From: CAYPGJ01 sp050174775
Lineage (GTDB): Bacteria; Planctomycetota; Phycisphaerae; Phycisphaerales; UBA1924
NCBI GenBank assembly: GCA_050174775.1
Contig: JBFXJP010000007.1
Span: 124,001-188,000, forward strand
DNA length: 64,000 nucleotides
Direction of reading: 5' to 3'
How positions within the stretch are numbered: the stretch's first letter is position 1; each line of letters starts with the position of its first letter. The notes under the pieces were generated by a model, which was not told the DNA's origin, did no database searches, and saw only the letters and a list, made by a program, of their open reading frames with translations. Below, piece after piece: positions 44,990 to 55,665 of the stretch. Made by a program: the position numbers and the translations under genes.

Positions 44990-45631
44990 ATGGCGGAAGA
45001 TCAGACGCAGATCCTGGACGGTCGGCCCAACGAGCGGACGGACGTGATCGCCGAGGGCGAGCCGACGGTTCGTCCGGGGATGAACTGGTTCGTGCTTCGC
45101 GTGGCGTCGAACAAGGAGAACTACGTCCGGGACACGCTTCTGCGCAAGGTGCAGATCGAGGGGATGACGCACCTGATCGGGCGGATTCTCGTGCCGACGG
45201 AGAAGACGCGGACGCTGAAGGGGGGCAAGCAGAAGATCACGGAGACGAAGCTGTACCCGGGGTACATCTTCGTGGAGATGAAGCTGGAGGACGACGGGCG
45301 CATCCCGCAGGACGTGTTCTTCCTGATCAAGGAGACCACGGGGGTGGGCGATTTCGTGGGCGCGACGGGTCGTCCGACGCCGATGCAGACGCACGAGATC
45401 GAGAAGATGTTGCTCGACTCGCGCAAGCCGGAGGAGCTGCCGTCGATCAAGCTGGTGTGGAACAAGGGCGATCACGTGGTGATCAAGGAAGGCCCGTTCC
45501 AGGGGTACGAGGGGACGATCGACGAGGTGTTCCCGGAGAAGGGCGCGGTGCGCGTGCTGGTGACGATCTTCGGTCGTCAGGCGCCGATCGACCTGGAAGA
45601 GTGGCAGGTGGCGAAGCCGGAGGGGGAGTAA
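44990..45631 (+). CDS. nusG: Transcription elongation/termination factor NusG
   Basis: This 213-residue protein has the NGN domain (about 35-150): NWFVLRVASNKENYVRDTLLRK, then GRILVPTEKTRTLKGGK, then LYPGYIFVEM and VGDFVGATGRPTPM. The C-terminal KOW domain is KGDHVVIKEGPFQGYEGTIDEV. NusG links RNA polymerase to Rho or to the ribosome; Rho is also encoded in this window. About 30 extra N-terminal residues are present. The ATG at 44990 has AGGA nine bases upstream, while the ATG at 44981 directly abuts it, so 44990 is preferred. Most bacteria have rplK next. Here an SDR gene follows, so the ribosomal operon is broken at this point. Confidence 0.96.
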   Translation: MAEDQTQILDGRPNERTDVIAEGEPTVRPGMNWFVLRVASNKENYVRDTLLRKVQIEGMTHLIGRILVPTEKTRTLKGGKQKITETKLYPGYIFVEMKLEDDGRIPQDVFFLIKETTGVGDFVGATGRPTPMQTHEIEKMLLDSRKPEELPSIKLVWNKGDHVVIKEGPFQGYEGTIDEVFPEKGAVRVLVTIFGRQAPIDLEEWQVAKPEGE

Positions 45632-45779
45632 GGCTCCGTTCGGCGTTCGCGTGCGGCTCGGGGCGCGTCGGGTTGAGATGGAGCGATACTTGGACCGGCG
45701 CCGCTGACCCCCTGCGTGTCATGCGGGCGCGTTTGTTGATCGCGCTGATGGCGCGGCTTGCGTACGGAGGAGCGACGTG

Positions 45780-46577
45780 ATGAGCGGGAGTTTGCGCGGG
45801 CGCGTGGGTGTGATCACGGGGGCGTCGGCGGGGATCGGTCGCGCGATTGCGCGGCGATTGGCGGAGGCGGGGGCGTCGTTGGTGCTGAATGCGCGGCGTG
45901 AGGATCGGTTGCGCGAGTTGGCGGCGGAGTGTCAGGCGTTGGGGAGCGGGGGCGCCGCGGTGGTGGGCGGGGACGCGTGCGAGGGGGAGACGATTCAGGC
46001 GATGTTGGATGGGGCGGTGGGGGCGTTTGGGCGCGCGCCGGACACGGTGATCGTGAACGCGGGGCGGGGGCTGCGGGGCTCGCCGCTGTCGTCGGACGAG
46101 AGTGAGTGGGAAGAGGTGGTGCGGATCAATCTGCTCGCGGCGGCGCGGCTGTTGCGGGCTGGGGCGGAGCGGATGATCGGGGAGATGGAGGCGCGGGAAG
46201 ATGGGTCGCCGGGGGATTGGCCGGGACACGCGCGCGACATCGTGGTGATCTCGTCGACGGTGGGGAAGCACATCTCGCCGTTCTCGTCGATGTACGGGTC
46301 GACGAAGTTTGCGGCGACTGCGATTGCGGAGGCCGCGCGGAGGGAGCTGGGGCCGAAGGGGATCCGGGTGACGGCGATCCATCCTGGGATCGTGAGGTCG
46401 GAGTTTCAGGATGTTGCGGGGTATGACCCGGTGACGTTCGGTCAGTTCATGGAGAAGATCGGGCCGGTGCTGGAGCCGGATGATGTTGCGAGGGCCGTGG
46501 CGTTCATTGTGGGGCAGCCGGCGCACGTGCACGTGAATGACATCATGATCCGGCCGACGCGGCAGGAGTATCCCTGA
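45780..46577 (+). CDS. Short-chain dehydrogenase/reductase
   Basis: A classical 265-residue SDR. GVITGASAGIGRAIARRLAEAG is the NAD(P)-binding glycine motif, VIVNAGRG stands in the NNAG place, and VISSTVGKH carries the catalytic serine. SMYGSTKFA carries the Tyr-x-x-x-Lys pair. Arg residues after the first strand (NARREDRLREL) favour NADP(H). The substrate is unknown. A GGAGG box precedes both the GTG at 45777 and the ATG at 45780; I use the ATG. Confidence 0.92.
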   Translation: MSGSLRGRVGVITGASAGIGRAIARRLAEAGASLVLNARREDRLRELAAECQALGSGGAAVVGGDACEGETIQAMLDGAVGAFGRAPDTVIVNAGRGLRGSPLSSDESEWEEVVRINLLAAARLLRAGAERMIGEMEAREDGSPGDWPGHARDIVVISSTVGKHISPFSSMYGSTKFAATAIAEAARRELGPKGIRVTAIHPGIVRSEFQDVAGYDPVTFGQFMEKIGPVLEPDDVARAVAFIVGQPAHVHVNDIMIRPTRQEYP

Positions 46578-46601
46578 GGGCATCGCGGGGGCGGCGCACG
46601 A

Positions 46602-47294
46602 TCAGTCCATGAAGTGAATGTGGTTGGGCAGCTCGTCCGCTGATGGCGATGTTACGTCGGGGGGGAAGTGTTGCGCGAGCGCGGCGGCGCAGAGTCGGAC
46701 GGCCTTGATGAGCCCTTGCGCGTGGTCGCGGCGCTTGAACGCGTCGGTGACGGCGTTGCAGGCGGGGACCCAGACGTCGTGGTGAGGGATCGCGCGGGAG
46801 AGGGCCTCATCTCCGCTGATCCATGCGGTGCGCTCGTAGAGGGAGACGAAGATGAGCAGGCCGTTGCGCCGGGAGGTGTGGCCGACGCGCGCGAGGTGGA
46901 AGGCTTCGAGGCCTCTGCGGCGCACCTCGGCCTCGGCATGTGCGCGCGGGATGAAGGGCTTGGCGAGGGCGGGGAAGCGGGTGGCGAGCGATGCGCCGAG
47001 GATGAGCCAGAGGGCGAAGAAGGAGATGGTCGCGACGAGGCCCATGGGGGCGGGCTCGTGGTTGGTCCATGCGACGGCGCGGTCGGAAAGGAAGTCCCAG
47101 AGGATGCGGGTGGGGACGATGGCGATGAGGGCGAAGACGAGCGCGAAGAGGTCTTCGGCGCGGTCGTAGGCGCCGCTGCGGGAGGCGATGACGAGGACGA
47201 CCTGCGCGGAGGTGTTCTGCTCGGCGTCGGTGATGGCGCGCTCGACGTCGGCGCGTTGGGAGTCGGTGAGGAGCGTGGAGGCGCGTGTGGTCAT
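46602..47294 (-). CDS. TPM-domain membrane protein
   Basis: A 230-residue TPM (Psb32/MOLO-1-type) protein. The N-terminal helix and strand LTDSQRADVERAITDAEQNTSAQVVLVIASR and the middle RRNGLLIFVSLYERTAWISGDEAL give the TPM pattern. Two membrane helices (about 50-68 and 84-105) lie between the halves. It overlaps nothing and lies six bases below the stop of the second TPM gene, forming a pair commonly found together. The pair often includes LemA, which is missing here. The function is not established; roles in membrane stress or envelope maintenance are suggested for the family. Confidence 0.85.
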   Translation of the reverse strand: MTTRASTLLTDSQRADVERAITDAEQNTSAQVVLVIASRSGAYDRAEDLFALVFALIAIVPTRILWDFLSDRAVAWTNHEPAPMGLVATISFFALWLILGASLATRFPALAKPFIPRAHAEAEVRRRGLEAFHLARVGHTSRRNGLLIFVSLYERTAWISGDEALSRAIPHHDVWVPACNAVTDAFKRRDHAQGLIKAVRLCAAALAQHFPPDVTSPSADELPNHIHFMD

Positions 47295-47300
47295 GTGCGA

Positions 47301-48350
47301 TCACCAGGAGCCGGTGGCGCCGCCGCCCCCGGAAAAACCGCCGGAGAAGCCCCCGGAGAAGCCGCCACCGCCCCCGGAAAAGAAACCTCCGCCGCTGCCG
47401 CCCCCGCCGAAGAATCCGCCGGAGGAATGGGAGGGTGGTTGCGCTGGAGGCGGCTGGTGCTGGTGATGGTGGTGGGAGTTCATCATTTGGCCGACGAAGA
47501 AGCCGGGCCAGAAGCCGCCCCAACCGGAGTTGCCGCGCCACGCGTGGGGGCCGTACTCGTTGAACGCGGCGCCTTGGCCTGCGGTGCGGCGCGCGACGCC
47601 GCCGAGGATGGAGACGAGGAAGAAGATGAGGACGCCGACGCCGATGGCGGCGCAGAGGCCGATGGCGAGGCCGGAGAGGATGCTCTTGGAGTGGGAGGGT
47701 TTCGGGTTGCCGAGCGCGCGGGAGGGCGCGGTGCGCGGGGGCGGAATGACGGGTCCGGAAGTCGAGGACGGTGTGGAGGTCGGAGCGGGCGCGGCTTCGG
47801 TGTCGCGCGGGTCGTCGGGCGCGGAGGTGGTGTATGTGGGGGAGGTGAGGCCTTCGGCGAGGGCGTCGACGGCGAGGAGGATGCCTTGGGAGAAACGGCC
47901 TGCTTTGAACTGGGGGACGATGACGGAGTTGATGACGGTGGCGGCGAGGGAGTCTTTGGTGCGGGACCATCCGGCGCCAAACTCGATGCGGACCTGACGG
48001 TCGCCCTTGGAGACGAGGAGGAGGACTCCGTTGTTGTTGTCGGGGCTGCCGATGCCCCATTCGTCGTAGAGGTTGTGCGCGTAGCGCTCGATGCGCCAGG
48101 CGCGGGCGTCCATGTCGGCCAGTGAGGGGATGGTGACGACGATGATGGGGATGGCGTGGCTGGTGAGGAGCTTGTCGCAGGAGTCACGGATGGAGGGCTC
48201 GTCGGCGTCGTCGATGATGCTGGCGAGGTCGGCAATGAATTCGCGTTGGCCGATGCGGGGCGGGTACGTGGGCGCGGCGCGCAGGGCGGGCGCGAGGAGA
48301 AGGGCCGCGAGCGCCCCCAGGATGAGCGCGAGGCGTGACATGTCGGTCAT
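47301..48350 (-). CDS. Secreted TPM-domain protein with Gly/Phe-rich tail
   Basis: A 349-residue protein with a signal peptide (LALILGALAALLLAPALRAAP) and a TPM domain (about 35-170): FIADLASIIDDADEPSIRD, IPIIVVTIPSL, GVLLLVSKGDRQVRIEFGAGW. A Pro/Ser/Thr linker, a membrane helix (about 227-250) and a tail very rich in Gly, Phe and Ser follow (repeated GGGFSGGFSGG). The tail and layout match YgcG-type TPM proteins. It precedes 46602-47294 on the same strand with a six-base gap, and they are likely one operon. Confidence 0.88.
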   Translation of the reverse strand: MTDMSRLALILGALAALLLAPALRAAPTYPPRIGQREFIADLASIIDDADEPSIRDSCDKLLTSHAIPIIVVTIPSLADMDARAWRIERYAHNLYDEWGIGSPDNNNGVLLLVSKGDRQVRIEFGAGWSRTKDSLAATVINSVIVPQFKAGRFSQGILLAVDALAEGLTSPTYTTSAPDDPRDTEAAPAPTSTPSSTSGPVIPPPRTAPSRALGNPKPSHSKSILSGLAIGLCAAIGVGVLIFFLVSILGGVARRTAGQGAAFNEYGPHAWRGNSGWGGFWPGFFVGQMMNSHHHHQHQPPPAQPPSHSSGGFFGGGGSGGGFFSGGGGGFSGGFSGGFSGGGGATGSW

Positions 48351-48359
48351 CGTACCGGG

Positions 48360-50810
<2,451 letters not shown>

Positions 50811-50926
50811 GGTCGTCTCCTGAAAAGGATGTCGGCGTGTGAGGCCGCGTGGATGCTACAGGCGACGGGGTGGTTTGGTCGCAGGGCGTCGGGGTCGGCG
50901 CGCGGATGTGAGGTGCGCGGGGTCGG

Positions 50927-52096
50927 TCAGAACTCGACTCGCATGAGCCGCAGGGCTTGTTTGCTCGGCAGGCGTTTGGGCGTGAGGGCCAGGGCGGTGT
51001 TGCGTGCGGCGCATGCGATGGGGTTTGTCCAGTGGCCCAGCATGCCGAAGTAGCGAGAGGTGGTGGTGATGCGGGCGGTGCGGGGGGCGCGTCGGCTGGT
51101 GTATTCGTCGATCGCGGCGCGGATGCGGAGCCACTGGGACGGCTCGGTGCGCTCGGCGAGGCAGCGCGCGAGGATCACGCAGTCCTCGATGGCCATGCAG
51201 CCGCCCTGGCCCAGGTTCGGAGTGGTAGGGTGGAGGGCGTCGCCCAGGAGCAGGACGCGTGCGCGCGACCATCGGGAAGGGGTGAGGGGGGGACGATCTT
51301 CGATGTCGTTGCGGAGGATGGCGTTGGCCGGGGTCTGCTCGATGAGGCTGGGCACGGGGGGCGCCCAGTCGTGGTAGAGCGCCAGGAGGGCGGCGCGCTC
51401 ATCGGGGGCGCGGCCGCCTCTTGGCGCGTTGGCCGCGGCCCACCAGTACACGCGCCCTCCGGGAAGCCGGGTGATGCCGATGCGTTTGCCGCGTCCCCAG
51501 ATCTCTGCCGTGAGTCCGGCGGGCCAGTCGCTCTCCGGGAAGTCGCAGATGCCGCGCCAGCAGGTGTAGCCCGCGTAGCGCGGCTCGCCGTCGTTGACGA
51601 TCTCGCGCCGGACGACGGAGCGGATGCCGTCGGCGCCCAGCACGAGGTCGGCGCGTTCGACGCTGCCGTCGCTGAACCGCACCGACGCGGGCTCGAGCTC
51701 ACTTCCGGGGTCGACGCCGACGCACTCCTTGCCGAATCGCACCGTGCCCGGCGCGGTTCTGGAGAGCAGCGCGTCGAGGAGGTCGGCGCGGTGGATCATG
51801 AGCAGCGCGGGCGCACCGATGCGCGCCTCGACCCATGCGGGGTCGTCGCGCGAAAGCACCCTGCCCGTCGGGGTGCGGATCTGCGCGCCTCGGACCCGTT
51901 CGCCCCGGGCGAGCACGTCCTGCTCGACGCCGATGGCGCGGAGCGCGAGGAGCGCGTTGCCCCAGAGGGAGATGCCCGCGCCGACCTCGCGCGGCTCGGG
52001 GGCGCGTTCACAGACGATGACTTCGATGTTCCGGCGCGCGAGCGCGATGGCCGCGGTGGCGCCGCCGATGCCGGCGCCGAGGATGAAGACTCGCAT
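50927..52096 (-). CDS. FAD-dependent aromatic-hydroxylase-type monooxygenase
   Basis: The 389-residue product has the Rossmann FAD motif MRVFILGAGIGGATAAIALA at its start, DLVLGADGIRSVVRRE (DG motif) in the middle, and RVLLLGDALHPTTPNLGQGGCMAIEDC (GD motif) near residue 280. This is the group A flavoprotein hydroxylase layout, as in salicylate or 6-hydroxynicotinate monooxygenases. The substrate is unknown. I start at the ATG of MRVFILGAG; in-frame sequence upstream runs into the tRNA-Arg gene. Confidence 0.9.
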   Translation of the reverse strand: MRVFILGAGIGGATAAIALARRNIEVIVCERAPEPREVGAGISLWGNALLALRAIGVEQDVLARGERVRGAQIRTPTGRVLSRDDPAWVEARIGAPALLMIHRADLLDALLSRTAPGTVRFGKECVGVDPGSELEPASVRFSDGSVERADLVLGADGIRSVVRREIVNDGEPRYAGYTCWRGICDFPESDWPAGLTAEIWGRGKRIGITRLPGGRVYWWAAANAPRGGRAPDERAALLALYHDWAPPVPSLIEQTPANAILRNDIEDRPPLTPSRWSRARVLLLGDALHPTTPNLGQGGCMAIEDCVILARCLAERTEPSQWLRIRAAIDEYTSRRAPRTARITTTSRYFGMLGHWTNPIACAARNTALALTPKRLPSKQALRLMRVEF

Positions 52097-52150
52097 GGGG
52101 GGCGAGGATAGTGGGGCCGCGGCTTGGGCCCCACTCGGGTTTCCTCGCAA

Positions 52151-52223
52151 CGCGCCCGGAGGGATTCGAACCCCCAACCCTCGGTTCCGAAGACCGATGC
52201 TCTATCCGTTGAGCTACGGGCGC
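52151..52223 (-). tRNA. tRNA-Arg (anticodon TCG)
   Basis: The minus strand forms a cloverleaf: acceptor GCGCCCG with CGGGCGC, D-arm AGCTCAACGGATAGAGC, anticodon stem TCGGT/ACCGA around CTTCGGA, T-arm GGTTCGAATCC, discriminator G. CCA is not encoded. Confidence 0.95.
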
Positions 52224-52287
52224 ACTGGCTGCTGATGCTCAGCAGGGGACGATTCTACGATCCGGGGCGAGTTGAGACGAGCCCCGC

Positions 52288-52833
52288 ATGGACACACCAC
52301 CACCAGCCTCAGGAGAGCGTGATCGTGTCTGTGTGGGGTGCGCGCTCGATCTGCCGGTGATCGAGGGGCCGACGCACCCGTACATGCTGTCGAGCGCGGC
52401 GTGCTGGGCCTCGTATTCGCGCGTGCTGGGGCGGGAGTACGGGGAGTTCGGGTACCCGGAAACGCATCGGCTGACGGTGGACGCGTATGCCGCGCAGCAC
52501 CCGGGGACGGATGACCCGAGGGCGTTGCGTTCGGTGGCGGGGCACCTGGTGGCGCTGCACCTCACGCTGGAGCGGGGCATGGAGGCACGGGTCGTGACGC
52601 GCGCGATCGGGGCGTTTCTCGAGCGGGCGGACGGGCAGGTGACGCGGCTCGAGCCCCCGTCGTTCGAGGGTCGGATGAACATCGCGCAGGTGGAGCGGGC
52701 GCGCGATCTGGCGGAGCACACGCGGCTCGTGCGCGCATGGGGGGAGGATGTGTGGGGGGCGTGGTCGGGGCATCACGAGCGGGCGCGTGCGTGGGCGGAG
52801 ATGGCGATGGGTGGAGGGGGCTCGGGGGGCTGA
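52288..52833 (+). CDS. DUF5946-type protein
   Basis: A 181-residue protein starting with a cysteine-containing segment VCVGCALDLPVIEGPTHPYMLSS, then YSRVLGREYGEFGYPETHRLTVDAYAAQHPG, followed by SVAGHLVALHLTLERGM. The HRLTVDxYxxQHP block is the hallmark I associate with DUF5946. The conserved Cys and His residues could bind a metal. No enzymatic role is known. It lies 78 bases upstream of the glycyl-tRNA synthetase gene on the same strand. Confidence 0.75.
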   Translation: MDTPPPASGERDRVCVGCALDLPVIEGPTHPYMLSSAACWASYSRVLGREYGEFGYPETHRLTVDAYAAQHPGTDDPRALRSVAGHLVALHLTLERGMEARVVTRAIGAFLERADGQVTRLEPPSFEGRMNIAQVERARDLAEHTRLVRAWGEDVWGAWSGHHERARAWAEMAMGGGGSGG

Positions 52834-52910
52834 AATCGCGGTGTTTTTGAGGGCCGCGACCTGCTAGCATCCCCGTCCAACTTTGACCCCATCCCGGAAA
52901 GAACCCGCAC

Positions 52911-54485
52911 ATGTCTGACGCCGCGCAGCCGAGCACCACCCGCAAGTCGATGGACGACATCATGTCGCTGTGCAAGCGGCGCGGGTTCATCTACCAGTCG
53001 TCGGAGATCTACGGGGGCATCAACGGGTTCTGGGATTACGGGCCGCTGGGGGCGTTGCTCAAGAAGAACCTGCGTGACGCGTGGTGGACGGACGTGGTGA
53101 TGCTGCCCTGCTGGGGTCGGAACGGGCCCACGGGGGACGGGGTGTCGATCGTTCCGGTGGACACGCGGATCATCCAGAACCCGAAGGTGTGGCACGCGAG
53201 CGGGCACGTGGCGGGTTTCAACGACCCGATGGTGGACTGCAAAGAGACGAAGGGGCGGTATCGCTACGACCACGTGCAGGTGTTCGAGCCCGCGTCGGGG
53301 GACCCGGGCGATAAGCCGTGCTTTGCGTTCGTGGCGGACACGGCGAGCGAGGCGAAGCAGCGGAAGAAGGCGGAGAAGACGTTCGGTGAGGTTCGGGCGG
53401 TCGCGCTCTCGAGCGTGCCCAAGGATCGCTGGGCGCGGATCATCGCGCCGGAGGCGGAGAAGCCCGGCTCTCTCACCGAGCCCCGCCAGTTCAACCTCAT
53501 GTTCGACACGATCCCCGGCGCCATCCGGGACGAGGCCAACAAGGCCTACCTCCGACCCGAGACCGCGCAGGGCATCTTCATCAACTTCAAGAACGTCGTC
53601 GACTCGACGCGCGTCCGCGTGCCCTTCGGCATCGCCCAGACCGGCACGGCCTTCCGCAACGAGGTCACGCCCCGCAACTTCACCTTCCGCTCGCGCGAGT
53701 TCGAGCAGATGGAGATCGAGTTCTTCTGCCACGAGTCCGAGGCCATGCGGTGGTACGCGTTCTGGCGCGACTGGCGGATGGAGTGGTGGAGGTCGATCGG
53801 GCTTGCCGGCGACAACCTCGTCCTGCGCGAGCATGATCCGGATGAGCTCGCGCACTACTCCAAGGCCACCTCCGACATCGAGTACCGCTTCCCCTTCACT
53901 CACCCGGGCTTCGGAGAGCTCGAGGGCGTGGCGTACCGGGGGTGCTTCGACCTCCAGCAGCACCAGGATCACTCCAAGGTGAAGCTCGACTACTTCGACA
54001 CGGACCGCGGCGAGACCCTGCCCAACGGGTCGAAGAAGGGCGAGCGGTACCTGCCGCACGTCATCGAGCCCTCGGCCGGGCTCGATCGCGGCGTGCTCGC
54101 GCTCCTCTGTGAGGCGTATACAAAGGATGAGTCGCGCCCCTCCCCGGAGTATCTGCGGTTCCACCCGCGGATGGCGCCGATCAAGGCGGCCGTGTTCCCG
54201 CTGGTGAACAAGGACGGGATGCCGGAGATCGCGTCGCGGCTCCATGCGGAGCTGGTGAGGCGGTTCGGGCGGACGGGGCTGATCGAGACGGACCCCAAGC
54301 AGTCGATCGGGAAGCGGTACGCCCGGATGGACGAGGCGGGCTGCCCCTTCTGCTTCACGGTGGATTCGGACACGCTCAGCGACCAGACCGTCACCGTGCG
54401 CCACCGGGACTCCCTCCAGCAGGAGCGGGTCGCGATCGCGCAGGTCCCGGAGTGGCTGGACAAGCAGCTCCACGCCACGCCCTGA
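52911..54485 (+). CDS. glyQS: Glycyl-tRNA synthetase, alpha2 (eukaryote/archaeal-like) type
   Basis: This class II synthetase charges tRNA-Gly. The 524-residue protein has KRRGFIYQSSEIYGG and GFWDYGPLG (motif 1 region), motif 2 in FRNEVTPRNFTFRSREFEQMEIEFF, and motif 3 in EPSAGLDRGVLALL. The C-terminal anticodon-binding domain begins APIKAAVFPLVNKDG. It is the single-chain dimer form, not the alpha2beta2 GlyQ/GlyS form. A Shine-Dalgarno-like GGAAAGAA precedes the ATG at 52911. Odd point: codon third positions change from G-rich to C-rich near 53460 and back around 54150, while the protein stays canonical. Confidence 0.95.
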   Translation: MSDAAQPSTTRKSMDDIMSLCKRRGFIYQSSEIYGGINGFWDYGPLGALLKKNLRDAWWTDVVMLPCWGRNGPTGDGVSIVPVDTRIIQNPKVWHASGHVAGFNDPMVDCKETKGRYRYDHVQVFEPASGDPGDKPCFAFVADTASEAKQRKKAEKTFGEVRAVALSSVPKDRWARIIAPEAEKPGSLTEPRQFNLMFDTIPGAIRDEANKAYLRPETAQGIFINFKNVVDSTRVRVPFGIAQTGTAFRNEVTPRNFTFRSREFEQMEIEFFCHESEAMRWYAFWRDWRMEWWRSIGLAGDNLVLREHDPDELAHYSKATSDIEYRFPFTHPGFGELEGVAYRGCFDLQQHQDHSKVKLDYFDTDRGETLPNGSKKGERYLPHVIEPSAGLDRGVLALLCEAYTKDESRPSPEYLRFHPRMAPIKAAVFPLVNKDGMPEIASRLHAELVRRFGRTGLIETDPKQSIGKRYARMDEAGCPFCFTVDSDTLSDQTVTVRHRDSLQQERVAIAQVPEWLDKQLHATP

Positions 54486-54784
54486 GGCAGCCGGCCGGGA
54501 GGTTGATCATCGAATCAACTCCCTTCATCCGTGCTTCATCGGGGGCGGGGGGAGGTGCGCCGGGCACTGGGAGCGTTTTTCCCGGGCGTGTGTTCGGAAC
54601 AAGAAAACCCCCGTAAATCCCGCAACCACCCCCACCCCAACGTCGTAGAGAGTGGTGGCTCTGTTCCGGCCGTCGCGGCGCGATCGTCGACCACGCCGCG
54701 GTCTCGTGGGATCGTTCGGGCGCCCGTGTTGTCGCTACGGACGTCGGCTCTTGAGTCGATCCCCTTGGTCCGCGAGCGCCGCGC
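54486..54784 (+). other. Upstream region of the LuxR-type gene
   Basis: About 300 bases without a gene. There is no convincing hairpin after the synthetase stop and no clear -35/-10 pair. It presumably carries the LuxR promoter. Confidence 0.35.
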
Positions 54785-55576
54785 ATGATGACGAACACAG
54801 ATTCAATCCTCTGGAGAGTGCTTTCCGACGACGCGCATGCCGCGTTCGCCGTGGTGGACTATTCGCTGCGTGTGCAGTCGATCTCACGGCGCGCGAGCGT
54901 GCTGCTGAGCCTGGCCGCGCCCGCGGGCGAGAACGTCACGCTGCCGGACACCACGGCCGGTCGGACGACCACGCCGCGCTCGGAGACGCTCCGGCGCGCG
55001 ATCCTCGATCAGACGCCCGCGTACGCCGAGGAGACGCACGAGGGCGTGCGCTACCGGGTGTCGTACCGCCCCTGCCCCCCGACCGCGCCGGGCGCCTCGG
55101 CCAATCTCTGCGTCGTGCTCTGGACCCCGATCGCGGCGCTGCCGATCGAGCTGATCGACGCCGGCTCGGCCCCCGGGAACGGCTCCACCTCCCGCCGGCG
55201 CACGCGCTACGGCGGCCTCAACGACACCGACGTCGAGGTGCTCCGTCTCATCGCGGACGGGCTGACCACGGCCCAGATCGCCGAGCGGCTCAGCCGCTCC
55301 GTGAAGACCATCGAATGGCGGCGCATGGCCATCGGTCGCAAGCTTAACGCGACCAACCGCGTCGACCTTGCGCTCCTCGCGCTGCGCCTGGGGATCATCC
55401 CGCTCGAGCCGATCCGCGAGCACGCGCCCCGGAGCGCGCTCGATGCGGCGAAGCCGCCAGCCGCGCCCAAGCCCGCTGCGCCGCCTCAGCCCGGCTCGCA
55501 CACCTCGGCACGGCGCGCAACGCCCACGCTGAGGCCCCTGGCCTCGACGGGCCCCTCCTCGCGCCGCGCATCCTGA
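54785..55576 (+). CDS. LuxR-family transcriptional regulator with PAS-like N-terminal domain
   Basis: A 263-residue protein. Residues 10-120 look PAS-like (AHAAFAVVDYSLRVQSISRRAS to YRVSYRPCP), and could sense a small molecule or redox state. The LuxR HTH is at about 142-200: LNDTDVEVLRLIADGLTTAQIAERLSRSVKTIEWRRMAIGRKL, with TTAQIAERL and SVKTIEWRR as the two helices. There is no phosphorylatable receiver domain. A Pro/Ala-rich tail of about 50 residues follows. Two adjacent ATGs (54785, 54788) are possible. A hairpin terminator follows at 55610. Confidence 0.85.
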   Translation: MMTNTDSILWRVLSDDAHAAFAVVDYSLRVQSISRRASVLLSLAAPAGENVTLPDTTAGRTTTPRSETLRRAILDQTPAYAEETHEGVRYRVSYRPCPPTAPGASANLCVVLWTPIAALPIELIDAGSAPGNGSTSRRRTRYGGLNDTDVEVLRLIADGLTTAQIAERLSRSVKTIEWRRMAIGRKLNATNRVDLALLALRLGIIPLEPIREHAPRSALDAAKPPAAPKPAAPPQPGSHTSARRATPTLRPLASTGPSSRRAS

Positions 55577-55609
55577 CGCGCGCGATTCTTCCCGTGCGTG
55601 TCAACGAGC

Positions 55610-55637
55610 GGGGGCGGCCGTGACGCCGCCCCCTTTT
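55610..55637 (+). terminator. Intrinsic terminator after the LuxR gene
   Basis: A perfect 9-bp stem (GGGGGCGGC, 55610-55618, with GCCGCCCCC, 55625-55633), six-base loop and TTTT. It lies between convergent genes and may serve both. Confidence 0.82.
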
Positions 55638-55665
55638 CGACGTGATGTATCGTGCGGGCCCGGGC

